Positions 1 to 8,956 of a stretch of 64,000 nt of DNA are shown piece by piece. The notes beneath the pieces are model-generated. The model ran no database searches. It worked only from the letters and a program-made list of their open reading frames with translations, and had not been told where the DNA came from. Each line of letters opens with the position of its first letter. Within the stretch, counting starts at the first letter, position 1. Origin of the DNA: Halomonas citrativorans (GTDB lineage: Bacteria; Pseudomonadota; Gammaproteobacteria; Pseudomonadales; Halomonadaceae); NCBI RefSeq assembly GCF_900163645.1, contig NZ_FUKM01000007.1:1-64000 (forward strand). Direction: 5' to 3'. The position numbers and the translations under genes were made by a program.

Positions 1-712
1 GCTGGGTACTACGGGTAAGGTCGCCATCCGCAATATAACGCACCACCGTTGCCGCGTAGCGCGGGTCGCCGCCCAAGCGGCGAGAAACATCACGAATGAC
101 CCAGCTCATCAGCACCGCAACAGGAATGCCAATAATTAACAGCGCAATCAGCGAGCGAATGATACTGCTAACAAAAGCAGTTCTAATATCATCTACATAC
201 ACACCTGCGCCAAAGGCCCAGTTCCATTCGGGAATATAGGCAAAATAACTGATTTTAGGGAACTGTTCGTCACCGGAGATTCGGCGCGAAAAGTAATCAA
301 CGTGCCCACCCCCTGAGCGTGCAGCATCAAGAAACGCGGCGTACAAATGCATGCCTTGTGTGTCTTGGTAACCACTCATGTCCTCGCCAAGCGGTCGATT
401 TGGATGTGATACGATCTTTAGTTGGTCGTCAAAGGCAAACAGATACTCCCCTTCAGCGAAGCTGGCGTTTGCTAGACTGTCAATTCCGCGTTGCTGCGCT
501 TCGGCGAGAGTGAGTTCGCCGCTGGCTACCTTGTCTTGAAGTGCCCCTAGCTGAGAGTGAAGACTTTCAACGACGTTTTGAATAGTGTTACGACGTTCCT
601 GCTCAATGGTTTGACGAGTCTCCCAGGTTAGCCAGCCAACCAGCGTTAGCATGGCAAGGCAAATAATTCCCAGGATGCTCCAGAGTTTTTGATTCGTGGT
701 TAATCGTGTCAT
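1..712 (-). CDS. Methyl-accepting chemotaxis protein, N-terminal part (cut by window edge)
   Basis: The 237 residues visible are the sensory half of a chemoreceptor. A first membrane helix spans about residues 10-30 (LWSILGIICLAML). A periplasmic region of roughly 150 residues follows, with the look of a single Cache domain (FDDQLKIVSHPNRPLGEDM; WNWAFGAGVYVDDI). A second helix is at about 184-206, and the start of a HAMP linker (RLGGDPRYAATVVRYIADGD) is at the edge. Cache receptors of this type usually bind small organic acids, but the ligand cannot be read here. The signalling domain lies outside the window. ATG start at 712. A sigma-28-like promoter lies 43 bases upstream, which fits co-expression with flagella. 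Confidence 0.9.
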   Translation of the reverse strand, partial: MTRLTTNQKLWSILGIICLAMLTLVGWLTWETRQTIEQERRNTIQNVVESLHSQLGALQDKVASGELTLAEAQQRGIDSLANASFAEGEYLFAFDDQLKIVSHPNRPLGEDMSGYQDTQGMHLYAAFLDAARSGGGHVDYFSRRISGDEQFPKISYFAYIPEWNWAFGAGVYVDDIRTAFVSSIIRSLIALLIIGIPVAVLMSWVIRDVSRRLGGDPRYAATVVRYIADGDLTRSTQ

Positions 713-754
713 GGTGTTCTTATCATAGCCTTTCAAATAATGATTGAAGCTTGT

Positions 755-781
755 ATATCGGCCGAATTGGCGATGTATTTA
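755..781 (-). promoter_or_regulatory. Probable sigma-28 (FliA) promoter for the chemoreceptor
   Basis: On the minus strand TAAA is followed after exactly 15 bases by GCCGATAT. The FliA consensus is TAAA-N15-GCCGATAA, so one base differs. It sits just upstream of the chemoreceptor start at 712, in the right orientation. FliA control of chemoreceptors is well established in flagellated gammaproteobacteria; its action here is inferred. Confidence 0.7.
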
Positions 782-822
782 AGAGAAAGGCCGTTTAATT
801 TTTCAAGAAGGGGACAAAAACG

Positions 823-845
823 AAATGCCTGCGGTGCAGGCATTT
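823..845 (-). terminator. Rho-independent terminator after dsbG
   Basis: Perfect 10-bp inverted repeat (AAATGCCTGC, loop of 3). It lies about 45 bases beyond the dsbG stop and before the chemoreceptor promoter. On the minus strand it is followed by a broken T-run; the plus strand also has a short T-run. Confidence 0.65.
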
Positions 846-889
846 TTAAAACAGCACGTTAGCTATTTTTGTTAAGAAAAATTAATGTG

Positions 890-1771
890 TTATTGTGTTT
901 CTGGCGCCGGGCTGCCCATCAGTTCGATCAACTGTGCTTCCTCCGGCATTCCTTGAATGCGATCAATGCGCACAACGCCGTTGGCTACTTCACGCTGAAA
1001 AGCGCTGGTGGGTGTTGCGTAAAGCCCTAATGCGTCAAACAGCTGGTTATTCGTGTACACCTGCTCTTCAATATCACGGGGTTGTGCGCTGGCTGTTATT
1101 GCTTCCCCCTCTTCATGACGCTTGAGGGCTGCACTTGGGTCATCAGCCGCCAGCAGCGTTGCGGCTTTGGCAGGGCTGTCAGGCGCTAAAACACCCACCA
1201 TGATATGGCGTAACTGTACCTCTCCTGCCTCTACCCACGGGCGGGTTTTCTTCCAAAATGCCTGACAGTAGGGGCAGTTGGCATCAGTGAAGGTATATAT
1301 CACCCTGGGGGCTTCGGTGCTGCCATCCTGTATCCAGTGACTATCTTCGAGTAGTTGCCATGTTTCGGCTTCCAATGCTGCGCGGACATGCTGGTCCAGC
1401 TGGGCTTCCGTCAGGTTCTCGCCCTGGCGATCCGTTAGCGTGCCGACAATCGCGTGCTCACCATCTGGTGTTAAATAAATGGCTATTTCCTGGCCCTGGG
1501 CGCTCGCACCGAAACCGCTTAGCCCTCCTGGCGCTTCAAACTGACCATGAATTTCCCAGCCCTGGTCGGCCAATGCCTGCACCGGTGCAGGTAACTCGTT
1601 AGCTTGGCTGATATTGAAGCCTGCTAACAGTATCAAGCCGCTGAGCGCGGCAGGCAGCGTGAGCGCAGAGCCTTGGAAGGCAGGAAGTTTAAACGCAAAC
1701 AATGTAAAAGCAGGGCGTTTTTTAATAGAGTATTTAATAGAGTAGTTTGATGTGCCAAACGTAAGCGGCAT
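890..1771 (-). CDS. dsbG: Thiol:disulfide interchange protein, DsbG/DsbC family
   Basis: Periplasmic disulfide isomerase/reductase with a thioredoxin fold, 293 residues. The active site CPYC is at 166-169 (FTDANCPYCQAFWKK) and the cis-proline loop at about 253 (ATPTS). CPYC rather than CGYC points to DsbG, which protects single cysteines from over-oxidation and is kept reduced by DsbD. The hydrophobic signal segment is at about 36-58 (cleavage near SQA/N), after a long basic N-terminal stretch. The ATG at 1771 was chosen because AAGGA lies 7 bases upstream; the frame stays open to 1912. It is a single gene with its own terminator. DsbB is encoded in this window at 28.0 kb. Confidence 0.85.
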   Translation of the reverse strand: MPLTFGTSNYSIKYSIKKRPAFTLFAFKLPAFQGSALTLPAALSGLILLAGFNISQANELPAPVQALADQGWEIHGQFEAPGGLSGFGASAQGQEIAIYLTPDGEHAIVGTLTDRQGENLTEAQLDQHVRAALEAETWQLLEDSHWIQDGSTEAPRVIYTFTDANCPYCQAFWKKTRPWVEAGEVQLRHIMVGVLAPDSPAKAATLLAADDPSAALKRHEEGEAITASAQPRDIEEQVYTNNQLFDALGLYATPTSAFQREVANGVVRIDRIQGMPEEAQLIELMGSPAPETQ

Positions 1772-2116
1772 TACAACATCCTTGCGTAAGAACCAGAATA
1801 AGGTGACTAACTTATCAGAGCTTGTTCTGGTGGCATACCTTAACCCCCCGTGAACGTGTTGATAGAAGAAAAGGCAAACGCAGGTATTGAACCAATGCAG
1901 CGTGTGTGTCAAATCGTTACAATGGCGGGCTAGACACTGCTGTTATTGCATCATGGTCTGCGCTTAAACGCTGCAGGCATAATGTTTGGGCGATTGATGA
2001 ATGAAAACGCGTTTGAGAACAGTCTTGAAAAAGTCTTGAAAAACAGTGAGTGATAACAGGTTGTAACATGCTTACTCGTGCGGCTTACAGCACGGACTGA
2101 CAACAGGTTGACCGCT
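1772..2116. other. Intergenic region between dsbG and nrdR
   Basis: About 345 bases separate these divergent genes, so it should hold both promoters, but none is clear enough to call. One oddity is an 11-bp direct duplication, AGTCTTGAAAA twice in a row at about 2020-2041. The same GTCTTGAAAA core recurs in the tandem repeat at 26.2 kb. Confidence 0.5.
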
Positions 2117-2605
2117 ATGCATTGCCCTTTTTGTGGTGCTAATGATACTCGAGTGAGCGATTCGCGCTTGGTAGCGGATGGTGATCAGGTGCGTCGGCGC
2201 CGACAGTGCGCCAGTTGCCAGGAGCGCTTTACTACCTATGAAACGGCAGAGCTTTTGATGCCAAGGGTAGTAAAATCGGATGGCTCGCGCGAAAGCTTTA
2301 ATGAAGTAAAGCTACGTGACGGAATGTTGCGCGCCTTAGAGAAGCGCCCGGTCAGCGCTGAAGCCATTGAAGCGGCGGTTGAGCGTATTCGCCAAACCCT
2401 GCGCGCCCGAGGCGATCGTGAAATCAATGCGCGTGATATTGGTGAATCTGTGATGCAGGCATTAAGCAACCTGGATCAGGTGGCGTATATCCGGTTTGCC
2501 TCGGTCTATCGTAAGTTCCAGGACATAGACGAGTTTCGCGCTGAAATTGATCGTCTCTCCCAAGCGCCCTCTTTGCCATCGGAGCGTGACAAGGAAGATA
2601 CGTAA
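2117..2605 (+). CDS. nrdR: Transcriptional repressor NrdR
   Basis: ATP/dATP-sensing repressor of ribonucleotide reductase operons, 162 residues. The N-terminal zinc ribbon has C3, C6, C31 and C34 (HCPFC; CASCQER), followed by basic RRRR. The ATP-cone domain covers about 49-139. The ATG at 2117 gives the standard N-terminus MHCPFCGA; an in-frame start at 2078 would add residues not seen in the family. It opens the conserved nrdR-rib-nusB-thiL-pgpA order and overlaps ribD by one base (TAATG), so the two are probably translationally coupled. No NrdR boxes are expected here because its targets are nrd promoters. Confidence 0.95.
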   Translation: MHCPFCGANDTRVSDSRLVADGDQVRRRRQCASCQERFTTYETAELLMPRVVKSDGSRESFNEVKLRDGMLRALEKRPVSAEAIEAAVERIRQTLRARGDREINARDIGESVMQALSNLDQVAYIRFASVYRKFQDIDEFRAEIDRLSQAPSLPSERDKEDT

Positions 2606-3765
2606 TGAGCACCGTTGCCGCGTTTAGTGACGCTGACCACCGCTATATGGCTCGTGCCTTGCAATTAGCCAGGCAAGGGCTTTATACCACTGACCCTAAC
2701 CCGCGCGTAGGCTGCGTCATTGTACAGCAGCCGTCTGGCCAGCCCGGGCATATTGTGGGGGAGGGTTTTCATGTGCGGGCGGGCGAGCCGCATGCGGAAG
2801 TTCATGCGCTTAACGCTGCGGGTGAACAAGCCAAAGGGGCAACGGCTTACGTCACGCTGGAGCCCTGTTCCCATACAGGGCGGACAGGACCATGTGCGTT
2901 GGCGCTTAAAAATGCCCAGGTGGCACGTGTTGTGGTCGCCATGGTCGACCCTAATCCGCAAGTCAGTGGGCAAGGAGTTGAGCTACTAAAGGCGGCCGGT
3001 ATCGACGTGCAAATCGGCTTGTTAGAGCAAGATGCACGGGCGTTAAATCCTGGTTTTATCGCTCGTATGCAGCATAAACGGCCCTTTGTGCGTCTAAAAA
3101 TGGCCATGAGCCTGGATGGGCGTACGGCGATGGGGTCGGGTGAATCGCAGTGGATAACGGGTCCTGAAGCGCGCAGCCATGTTCAGCGCCTACGTGCGCG
3201 TTCGAGCGCTATTTTGAGTGGCGTTGACTCGATTATTATGGATGATTCACGGTTGACGTTGCGGGCTGATCAACTGCAAGTAGAGCATGCTGATATCGTG
3301 GCGTTACGTCAGCCGCTGCGCGTTATTGTGGATACGCGTTTGCGCCTGCCTTTAGCGGCGGCCTGTTTAAGTGAGCCTGGCCGTACCTTGATAATGACCA
3401 CGCCCGCACACTCGTCAGAAAAACGCGCCAAGTTAACGGTGGCTGGCGCAGAGGTGCATGTGTTTGAGGCGGGGAGCGATGGGCGTCTTCCGCTGGGCGA
3501 ATTGCTTGGTTGGCTGGCTGAAAACGAACAGGTCAACGAGCTGCTGGTGGAGACTGGCGCCACGTTAGCTGGGGCGCTGCTGGATGCCAGGTTGGTGGAT
3601 GAGCTGCAGCTTTTTGTGGCGCCTACTTTATTGGGTGGTGAGGCAAAGCCGCTCTTTGCGCTACCTGGGCTCTTACAAATGGCGGATCAGCGGCGTTTAA
3701 CCATTCATGATATACGAGCGATAGGGCGAGATTGGCGTATTATTGCCTCTCCAGAGCCCGACTAG
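2605..3765 (+). CDS. ribD: Bifunctional riboflavin pathway deaminase/reductase RibD
   Basis: Catalyses steps two and three of riboflavin synthesis from the GTP ring-opening product: pyrimidine deamination, then NADPH-dependent side-chain reduction. 386 residues. The deaminase domain is at 1-145, with the zinc site HAE at 63-65 and PCSHTGRTGPC at 87-97. The reductase domain runs from about 155 to the end (SLDGRTAMGSGESQWITG; ATLAGALLDARLVDEL). Length is normal. The next gene in most gammaproteobacteria would be riboflavin synthase. Here a 212-base gap with tandem repeats follows, then ribB. Confidence 0.96.
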   Translation: MSTVAAFSDADHRYMARALQLARQGLYTTDPNPRVGCVIVQQPSGQPGHIVGEGFHVRAGEPHAEVHALNAAGEQAKGATAYVTLEPCSHTGRTGPCALALKNAQVARVVVAMVDPNPQVSGQGVELLKAAGIDVQIGLLEQDARALNPGFIARMQHKRPFVRLKMAMSLDGRTAMGSGESQWITGPEARSHVQRLRARSSAILSGVDSIIMDDSRLTLRADQLQVEHADIVALRQPLRVIVDTRLRLPLAAACLSEPGRTLIMTTPAHSSEKRAKLTVAGAEVHVFEAGSDGRLPLGELLGWLAENEQVNELLVETGATLAGALLDARLVDELQLFVAPTLLGGEAKPLFALPGLLQMADQRRLTIHDIRAIGRDWRIIASPEPD

Positions 3766-3787
3766 CGCAGGCGGCGATAGCAAGGTA

Positions 3788-3850
3788 CTCTGTCGCAATT
3801 AATCGTGTCGCAATTAATCGTGTCGCAATTAATCGTGTCACAATTCAGAG
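3788..3850. repeat. 15-bp tandem repeat between ribD and ribB
   Basis: TGTCGCAATTAATCG occurs three times without interruption (3791-3805, 3806-3820, 3821-3835), then a decayed 10-base copy TGTCACAATT. The block is bracketed by CTCTG (3788-3792) and CAGAG (3846-3850), a 5-bp inverted pair. It occupies the gap where ribE usually lies. I see no FMN riboswitch motif in the gap. Function unknown; it may be a variable-number repeat. Confidence 0.9.
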
Positions 3851-3977
3851 GGTCGCTATCGGTCATTGATGGTTGCCCGCTTATTGTCATCAACGTGGTG
3901 TCACGATGGTTACGTAGTGCGCAGCCCAAGTGTTGCGCAGCATCGCATACTCTGCGAACTCATATTTAGGAGCTTCC

Positions 3978-5144
3978 ATGGCGCACTCTTCCTCGGGGGG
4001 CTTGGCCTCTATTGCTGAACTGATAGACGATATCCGCCAAGGCAAGATGGTGATCCTTATGGATGATGAGGGTCGCGAAAATGAAGGCGATATCATCATG
4101 GCGGCCGAAAAAGTTCAGGCCGAGCATATCAACTTTATGGCGCGGTTTGCCCGTGGCCTGATTTGTATGCCGATGACGCGTGACCGGTGCGAGCAGCTTA
4201 ACCTGCCATTGATGGTACGCGACAATGGCTCAGGGTTTGGTACCAAGTTCACGCTCTCTATTGAAGCAACCCAAGGCGTGACCACAGGTATTTCTGCGGC
4301 AGACCGTGCGCGAACGGTTCAAGCGGCCTGTGCGCCTTATGCCAAACCGACCGACCTTGTTCAGCCGGGGCACATTTTTCCGTTAATGGCTGAACCCGGC
4401 GGAGTGTTGCGTCGTGCAGGTCATACCGAGGCGGCCTGTGATCTGGCGGCGCTGGCGGGCTGTGATCCTAGCGGCGTGATTTGTGAAGTGATGAACGATG
4501 ATGGCAGTATGGCGCGCCGCCCGGAGCTTGAGGCGTTTGCCCAGCAGCATGGTATCAAAATCGGTACCATTGCCGACTTGATTCATTACCGTATTATTCA
4601 TGAGCAAACCGTTGACCATGTTGAAACATCAACGGTAATGACGTCCCAGGGCGAGCTGGCGTTGCATGTTTTTCGTGATCGTATTCAAGGCGCACATCAT
4701 TTGGCGCTGGTGAAAGGGCAGCCGACGCCTGAGCAGACCACTACCGTACGCGTTCATTTAGCCGATACGCTGCGTGACGTGCTTGGTTTGGCGAAAGATG
4801 ATCAGGGGCGCTGGAATGCCCATCGTGCCCTGGAAGAGGTCGCGAGTTCTTCCGCCGGTGTGCTGGTGCTTATTGATGACGGCCGCCCACATCAGGATTT
4901 GAAAGACCAGTTGGATGTGTTTTTAGATCGTGTGCGCACCCCGCGCACCAGTGAATCTGATGGCACAGGCAACTATTTAACGATTGGTACTGGCTCGCAA
5001 ATTCTACGCCATCTAGGGGTAGGTAAGATGCGGCTACTAAGCTCACCGTGGAAATTTTCAGCGCTCTCGGGCTTCGACCTTGAAGTGGTCGAGCTTGTGG
5101 GGCCTGATGACATCACGTGTGAGCCAATTTCTCAGCAGGAATAA
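3978..5144 (+). CDS. ribB: 3,4-dihydroxy-2-butanone-4-phosphate synthase with degenerate GTP cyclohydrolase II domain (RibBX type)
   Basis: The N-terminal domain (1-about 210) is a complete DHBP synthase, making the four-carbon unit for lumazine from ribulose 5-phosphate; the acidic [10 protein letters not shown] loop is at 29-38 and [10 protein letters not shown] is present. The C-terminal half (about 218-388) aligns with GTP cyclohydrolase II, but the zinc-binding Cys-x10-Cys-x-Cys region is absent, so I infer it cannot hydrolyse GTP. Such RibBX proteins are known in Proteobacteria and need a separate ribA. ATG at 3978 has AGGAG 5 bases upstream; the in-frame start at 3930 lacks a site. ribH follows after 4 bases. 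Confidence 0.92.
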   Translation: MAHSSSGGLASIAELIDDIRQGKMVILMDDEGRENEGDIIMAAEKVQAEHINFMARFARGLICMPMTRDRCEQLNLPLMVRDNGSGFGTKFTLSIEATQGVTTGISAADRARTVQAACAPYAKPTDLVQPGHIFPLMAEPGGVLRRAGHTEAACDLAALAGCDPSGVICEVMNDDGSMARRPELEAFAQQHGIKIGTIADLIHYRIIHEQTVDHVETSTVMTSQGELALHVFRDRIQGAHHLALVKGQPTPEQTTTVRVHLADTLRDVLGLAKDDQGRWNAHRALEEVASSSAGVLVLIDDGRPHQDLKDQLDVFLDRVRTPRTSESDGTGNYLTIGTGSQILRHLGVGKMRLLSSPWKFSALSGFDLEVVELVGPDDITCEPISQQE

Positions 5145-5148
5145 ATTG

Positions 5149-5637
5149 ATGCAATCCCTCTCTCAAGTAGAAGGCACGTTTGTCGACGTCGATGGTCGCT
5201 ACGTTATTGTGGTTGGCCGGTTCAATCACCATGTGGTTGATAGCCTTGTAGAAGGCGCGATTGATAGTTTGACGCGTCATGGCGTAGACGCCGAAAACAT
5301 TCACCTTGTTCATGTGCCGGGCGCCTGGGAATTGCCGCTCGCTGTGAAGCGTGTTCTGAAGGTCATGAAACCTGATGCAGTGATTGCGCTGGGCGCGGTT
5401 ATTCGTGGCGGTACGCCGCACTTTGAGTACGTGGCGGGCGGCTGTAATACGGCTATCAACCATTTGCAGCTGGAGTTTGATACACCGGTTGCCAATGGCG
5501 TTTTAACCGTTGAGTCCATCGAGCAGGCAATTGAGCGTGCGGGTACCAAAGCGGGTAATAAAGGAACGGAAGCTGCAATGGCCGCGATGGAGATGGTCTC
5601 ATTGCTGCGTGCGTTACCGCTAGGAGAGTCACAATGA
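5149..5637 (+). CDS. ribH: 6,7-dimethyl-8-ribityllumazine synthase
   Basis: Penultimate riboflavin enzyme: joins the RibD product with DHBP to give lumazine; members form pentamers or 60-mers. 162 residues. Substrate-binding GRFNHHVVD is at 23-31, VPGAWELP at 57-64, and the catalytic histidine H91 in [10 protein letters not shown]. Start at ATG 5149, just after the ribB stop, with GGA upstream; the longer frame from 5080 would overlap ribB. The stop overlaps the nusB start (ATGA). Pairing with nusB is conserved across gammaproteobacteria. Confidence 0.96.
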   Translation: MQSLSQVEGTFVDVDGRYVIVVGRFNHHVVDSLVEGAIDSLTRHGVDAENIHLVHVPGAWELPLAVKRVLKVMKPDAVIALGAVIRGGTPHFEYVAGGCNTAINHLQLEFDTPVANGVLTVESIEQAIERAGTKAGNKGTEAAMAAMEMVSLLRALPLGESQ

Positions 5638-6137
5638 GCGAGCGCCGTGAGCGTAAGGCCTCTGCTGCCCAGCAGAGCCGCCATGCTGCCCGTGAGCTTA
5701 CCGTCCAGGGTCTTTACCAGTGGCAGATGACGGGTAAATCAATCACCGCCGTTGAAGCCGAGTTCCGCAGCCAGGTCGCCGATGACGATCTGGAAGATCA
5801 TGAAAATTGGGTTAAGGTAATGGAGATTGCTGACAAGGCACTCTTTCATGAGCTTTTGCACAATACGGCACGCTATAAGACCGAGCTGGATCGCGAAATA
5901 TCACCGTTGCTGGATCGCCGTCTGGAAGACCTGGACGCCGTCGAACTGGCTATTCTACGCTTGGGCGCCTATGAGCTTTCTCGCCGTATGGAAGTGCCGT
6001 ATCGCGTGGTGATTAACGAAGGCGTTGAACTGGCCAAATCCTTTGGCGCAACCGACGGCCATAAATACGTAAATGGTATTCTCGACAAGCTGGCTAACCG
6101 CTTGCGAAGTGCCGAGGTCAGCGCCCGCCGCCTGTAA
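5634..6137 (+). CDS. nusB: Transcription antitermination factor NusB
   Basis: Binds BoxA RNA with S10 (NusE) to keep RNA polymerase elongating through rRNA operons. 167 residues, all-helical; the typical [15 protein letters not shown] segment is near the N-terminus and [19 protein letters not shown] and [10 protein letters not shown] near the C-terminus. A basic arginine-rich start is usual. It overlaps ribH by 4 bases, so it is co-transcribed with the riboflavin genes. The next gene, thiL, begins 36 bases later. Confidence 0.96.
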   Translation: MSERRERKASAAQQSRHAARELTVQGLYQWQMTGKSITAVEAEFRSQVADDDLEDHENWVKVMEIADKALFHELLHNTARYKTELDREISPLLDRRLEDLDAVELAILRLGAYELSRRMEVPYRVVINEGVELAKSFGATDGHKYVNGILDKLANRLRSAEVSARRL

Positions 6138-6173
6138 CGGCGCGCCGTCTGGTACTGTGGTTAAGGGGCCTTT

Positions 6174-7151
6174 GTGCTTGCTGAATTTGATTTGATTCGC
6201 CGTTATCTGATGCCGTCGCAAGCGCCACTCCCGGCAGATGGTGTCGCACTGGGTGGTGGCGACGACGCCGCACTGTTAGTGCCTAAAGCGGGTCATCAGC
6301 TAGCGGTGAGCGTTGATACCTCTGTCGTTGATGTTCACTTCCCGCATGATGCGCCCGCCTTTGCGGTAGGGCATCGTTCGCTCGCCGTCGCATTAAGCGA
6401 TTTGGCGGCCATGGGGGCAGACCCTCGCTGGTGTTTTATGGCGCTCACGCTTGATCAGCGTACCTTTGCCAATGATCAAGCGATTCATGCCTGGCTTGAA
6501 GCGTTCGCCAAGGGGTTTCATACGCTTTGTCAGCGTCATGCCACCACCTTGGCCGGTGGCGATGTTACCTCAGGTGCGCTTACGATTGGCGTTACCGTGA
6601 TGGGAGAGGCGCCTACGGGGCATGCCTTGACCCGCTCTGGGGCGACGCCTGGCGATATGATCGCCGTGACCGGCGCCTTGGGCGGCGGGGCGGGTGGGCT
6701 AGCCCTTTGGCAACGTGGCGAGCGTGATCTTCAGCATCCCCTGCTACGTCGTTATCTCCTGCCTGAGCCACGTTTGGCCGCAGGCGTTGCGCTTCGAGGG
6801 CTAGCCAACGCCGCTATTGATATTTCTGACGGGCTGCTGGCGGACCTTGGTCATCTACGCAAGGCATCAGGCGTTGGGGCGGCGCTTGATATGGCATCGC
6901 TGCCGCTGGCTGAGGCGCTGGAAAGTACCCTTGGCCGTGACGCTGCCTGCAACGCTGCGCTCTCGGGGGGGGATGATTATGAACTGTTGGTTACTCTGCC
7001 TGCTGAGAACGTTGCCAGCGCGCAGCGTGCGCTTGGCAAGCTGGGGCTACCCTTAACCGTTATTGGCCAATGCAGCGACACGTTGGGTGTAAAAGGGATT
7101 TCACCTAACCTGGATACTGGCTGGCAGCATTTTCATGAGGGGGCGCCATGA
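6174..7151 (+). CDS. thiL: Thiamine-monophosphate kinase ThiL
   Basis: ATP-dependent phosphorylation of thiamine monophosphate to thiamine diphosphate, the active cofactor. 325 residues of the PurM/AIR-synthase-like fold. GGGDDAALL and the SVDTSVVDVHFP loop bind magnesium and nucleotide; LAGGDVTSG and AIDISDGLLADLGHL are further family motifs. Start is GTG at 6174 with AAGGGG upstream. The final codons overlap pgpA (ATGA), giving tight coupling. The nusB-thiL-pgpA order is standard in this class. Confidence 0.95.
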   Translation: MLAEFDLIRRYLMPSQAPLPADGVALGGGDDAALLVPKAGHQLAVSVDTSVVDVHFPHDAPAFAVGHRSLAVALSDLAAMGADPRWCFMALTLDQRTFANDQAIHAWLEAFAKGFHTLCQRHATTLAGGDVTSGALTIGVTVMGEAPTGHALTRSGATPGDMIAVTGALGGGAGGLALWQRGERDLQHPLLRRYLLPEPRLAAGVALRGLANAAIDISDGLLADLGHLRKASGVGAALDMASLPLAEALESTLGRDAACNAALSGGDDYELLVTLPAENVASAQRALGKLGLPLTVIGQCSDTLGVKGISPNLDTGWQHFHEGAP

Positions 7152-7621
7152 ACCGTGCACCACCAAGTGTGTGGCGTCGCCCAACGCATTTTTTTGCGTT
7201 TGGTTTAGGCAGTGGAACGGTGCCCTGGGCGCCAGGCACCTTTGGCACGCTGGCCGCTATTCCTTTCTACTGGATTATGGCGGAGCTGCCCTTGGGTTGG
7301 TATTTGGGCATCGTGTTCGTGGCCTTTGTGGTTGGCGTTTGGCTCTGTGATAAAACATCGCACGATTTAGGGGTACATGATCATTCCGGCATTGTTTGGG
7401 ATGAGTTTGTCGGCTACTGGATCACCATGGCTGCCGTTCCCTTCTCCTGGGAGGCGGCGCTGTGGGGCTTTATTGTATTTCGCATTTTTGATGTGTTTAA
7501 GCCTTGGCCTATCCGCTGGGCTGACCGACGTGTGGCTGGTGGCTTTGGTATCATGATTGATGATGTCATGGCCGGGATCTATGCCTGGAGCACCATGCAC
7601 TTATGGTATTGGTTGCACTAA
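7148..7621 (+). CDS. pgpA: Phosphatidylglycerophosphatase A
   Basis: Inner-membrane phosphatase that converts phosphatidylglycerol phosphate to phosphatidylglycerol. 157 residues with about three hydrophobic helices. The conserved start FGLGSGTVPWAPGTFG and the acidic IVWDEFVGYW and WADRRVAGGFGIMIDDVMAG motifs carry the catalytic acids. The ATG is preceded by a GAGGGGG ribosome site inside thiL. It is the last gene of the nrdR-pgpA cluster; the DUF945 gene begins 66 bases later on the same strand. Confidence 0.95.
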   Translation: MNRAPPSVWRRPTHFFAFGLGSGTVPWAPGTFGTLAAIPFYWIMAELPLGWYLGIVFVAFVVGVWLCDKTSHDLGVHDHSGIVWDEFVGYWITMAAVPFSWEAALWGFIVFRIFDVFKPWPIRWADRRVAGGFGIMIDDVMAGIYAWSTMHLWYWLH

Positions 7622-7687
7622 AACGCAACCGCAGGTGACACTGGGCAGCACTCACTTCCTATTCGTGCGGTTGCTCAAGGAGATGGC

Positions 7688-8944
7688 ATGCGCAAGGAAC
7701 GCTTAATTGTCCCTATTGTGGCAGCACTAGCCATTGTTTGGATGGCGGGGCAGCTGCTATCCAGCGTACTGTTTGAGCGTAGCCTCCGCCAAGCGCTGGA
7801 AGACCTGGAGGCACGAGGCGAGTGGCGCGTGTCTCGTGTTGAGAGCAGTCGGGGATGGTTAAGTTCTCAGGGGCGCCTTCTGCTTTCCCCCCTGCTGGGA
7901 CGCCCCTGGCAGTTGGAGCTTACTTACCGTGCACGTCACGGTATTTTAAGCACGGACGTCGAAGGTACTTTTTTGCCCCGGTTGGATACGGCGTTACAGC
8001 GTGCGGTAGGGGAGGTAACCGCCGCCTCCGCACCACGTTGGAAAGGCCGTTACCACACGCTTACTGGGCATAGTGAGCTACAGCTGGCGCTGGCGCCGTT
8101 TATCATTCAGCAAAGCGGGCGGGAGCTTGAGGTCCGTGGGGGGCGGCTGCGGTTGGAGGGCGTGTTTGGCGATTGGCGATTACGCGTTCGCATGGACCAG
8201 TTGGCGCTAACCGATGGTGCGGCACAGTTAACCCTGGGACCGCTGCTGCTTGAAAGCCGTTACACCTATATCGAAGATGCCCACCACTTCGCTCAACGCG
8301 ACCATCTGCATATTGAGGCCTTGTCACTTCACTACCCAGCGTATGACGTAAAACTGGCACCGCTGGATATACACAGCTACATGGTGCTGGATGAAAGTGA
8401 GTTGCGCCTCACCGGAGAACTCATTATGGGCGACGTTATGGTGCCTACGGAGGCACCCGATACGGCGCTGCTTAATGGGCATATTGTCATGGAACTATCA
8501 CGCCTTAACGCTGATGCGATACGTCAGGCTATCCGTCGGCTGCGCCAGGAAGCTGCTTGGGGAGATGCCAGCTTGCCGATGGCCGAAGGGCTGCTATCCC
8601 GGCTTGAACCTGATCTACTGAAAATATTGAGTGACTCTCCGCGATTGGATGTTCTCACCGTGGACGTGGATAGCCCGCTGTTGGGAATTCGTGTTGACGC
8701 CGATGGCGCTCTCTTTTTCGATGCTCGAAAGCTGGATCAGCTCAATGTCACCTTGCTTGATAAGCAGGAAGAACGTGACCGTTGGCTTGAGCGCCTTGAT
8801 GGCGATTTTATTTGGCATGATGCACCGACGGTGGCCGCCTTATGGCTGGGCTTGCCGTTAGGAACCCGTGAGCTGCAGTTTGACGTTATACGCGGGAATT
8901 GGCGTGTGAATGGTCGTCCCATGCCGGACCTCTGGTCGCAATAG
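7688..8944 (+). CDS. DUF945 (YdgA-type) family protein
   Basis: 418 residues with one N-terminal hydrophobic segment at about 7-26 (LIVPIVAALAIVWMAGQLL), then a long soluble, presumably periplasmic region rich in beta-strand patterns. N-terminal SRGWLSSQGRLLL resembles the Ser-Arg-Gly-Trp start of DUF945/YdgA proteins, whose function is not established; envelope or motility roles have been proposed for some. ATG at 7688 has AAGGAGAT upstream. It is not an obvious part of the riboflavin operon and is followed by the lon promoter region. Confidence 0.75.
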   Translation: MRKERLIVPIVAALAIVWMAGQLLSSVLFERSLRQALEDLEARGEWRVSRVESSRGWLSSQGRLLLSPLLGRPWQLELTYRARHGILSTDVEGTFLPRLDTALQRAVGEVTAASAPRWKGRYHTLTGHSELQLALAPFIIQQSGRELEVRGGRLRLEGVFGDWRLRVRMDQLALTDGAAQLTLGPLLLESRYTYIEDAHHFAQRDHLHIEALSLHYPAYDVKLAPLDIHSYMVLDESELRLTGELIMGDVMVPTEAPDTALLNGHIVMELSRLNADAIRQAIRRLRQEAAWGDASLPMAEGLLSRLEPDLLKILSDSPRLDVLTVDVDSPLLGIRVDADGALFFDARKLDQLNVTLLDKQEERDRWLERLDGDFIWHDAPTVAALWLGLPLGTRELQFDVIRGNWRVNGRPMPDLWSQ

Positions 8945-8956
8945 GCGGCTCCAAGG

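Noticed and set aside
3766-3977. FMN riboswitch before ribB
   Set aside because: The conserved RFN core segments are not recognisable; the gap is largely tandem repeat.
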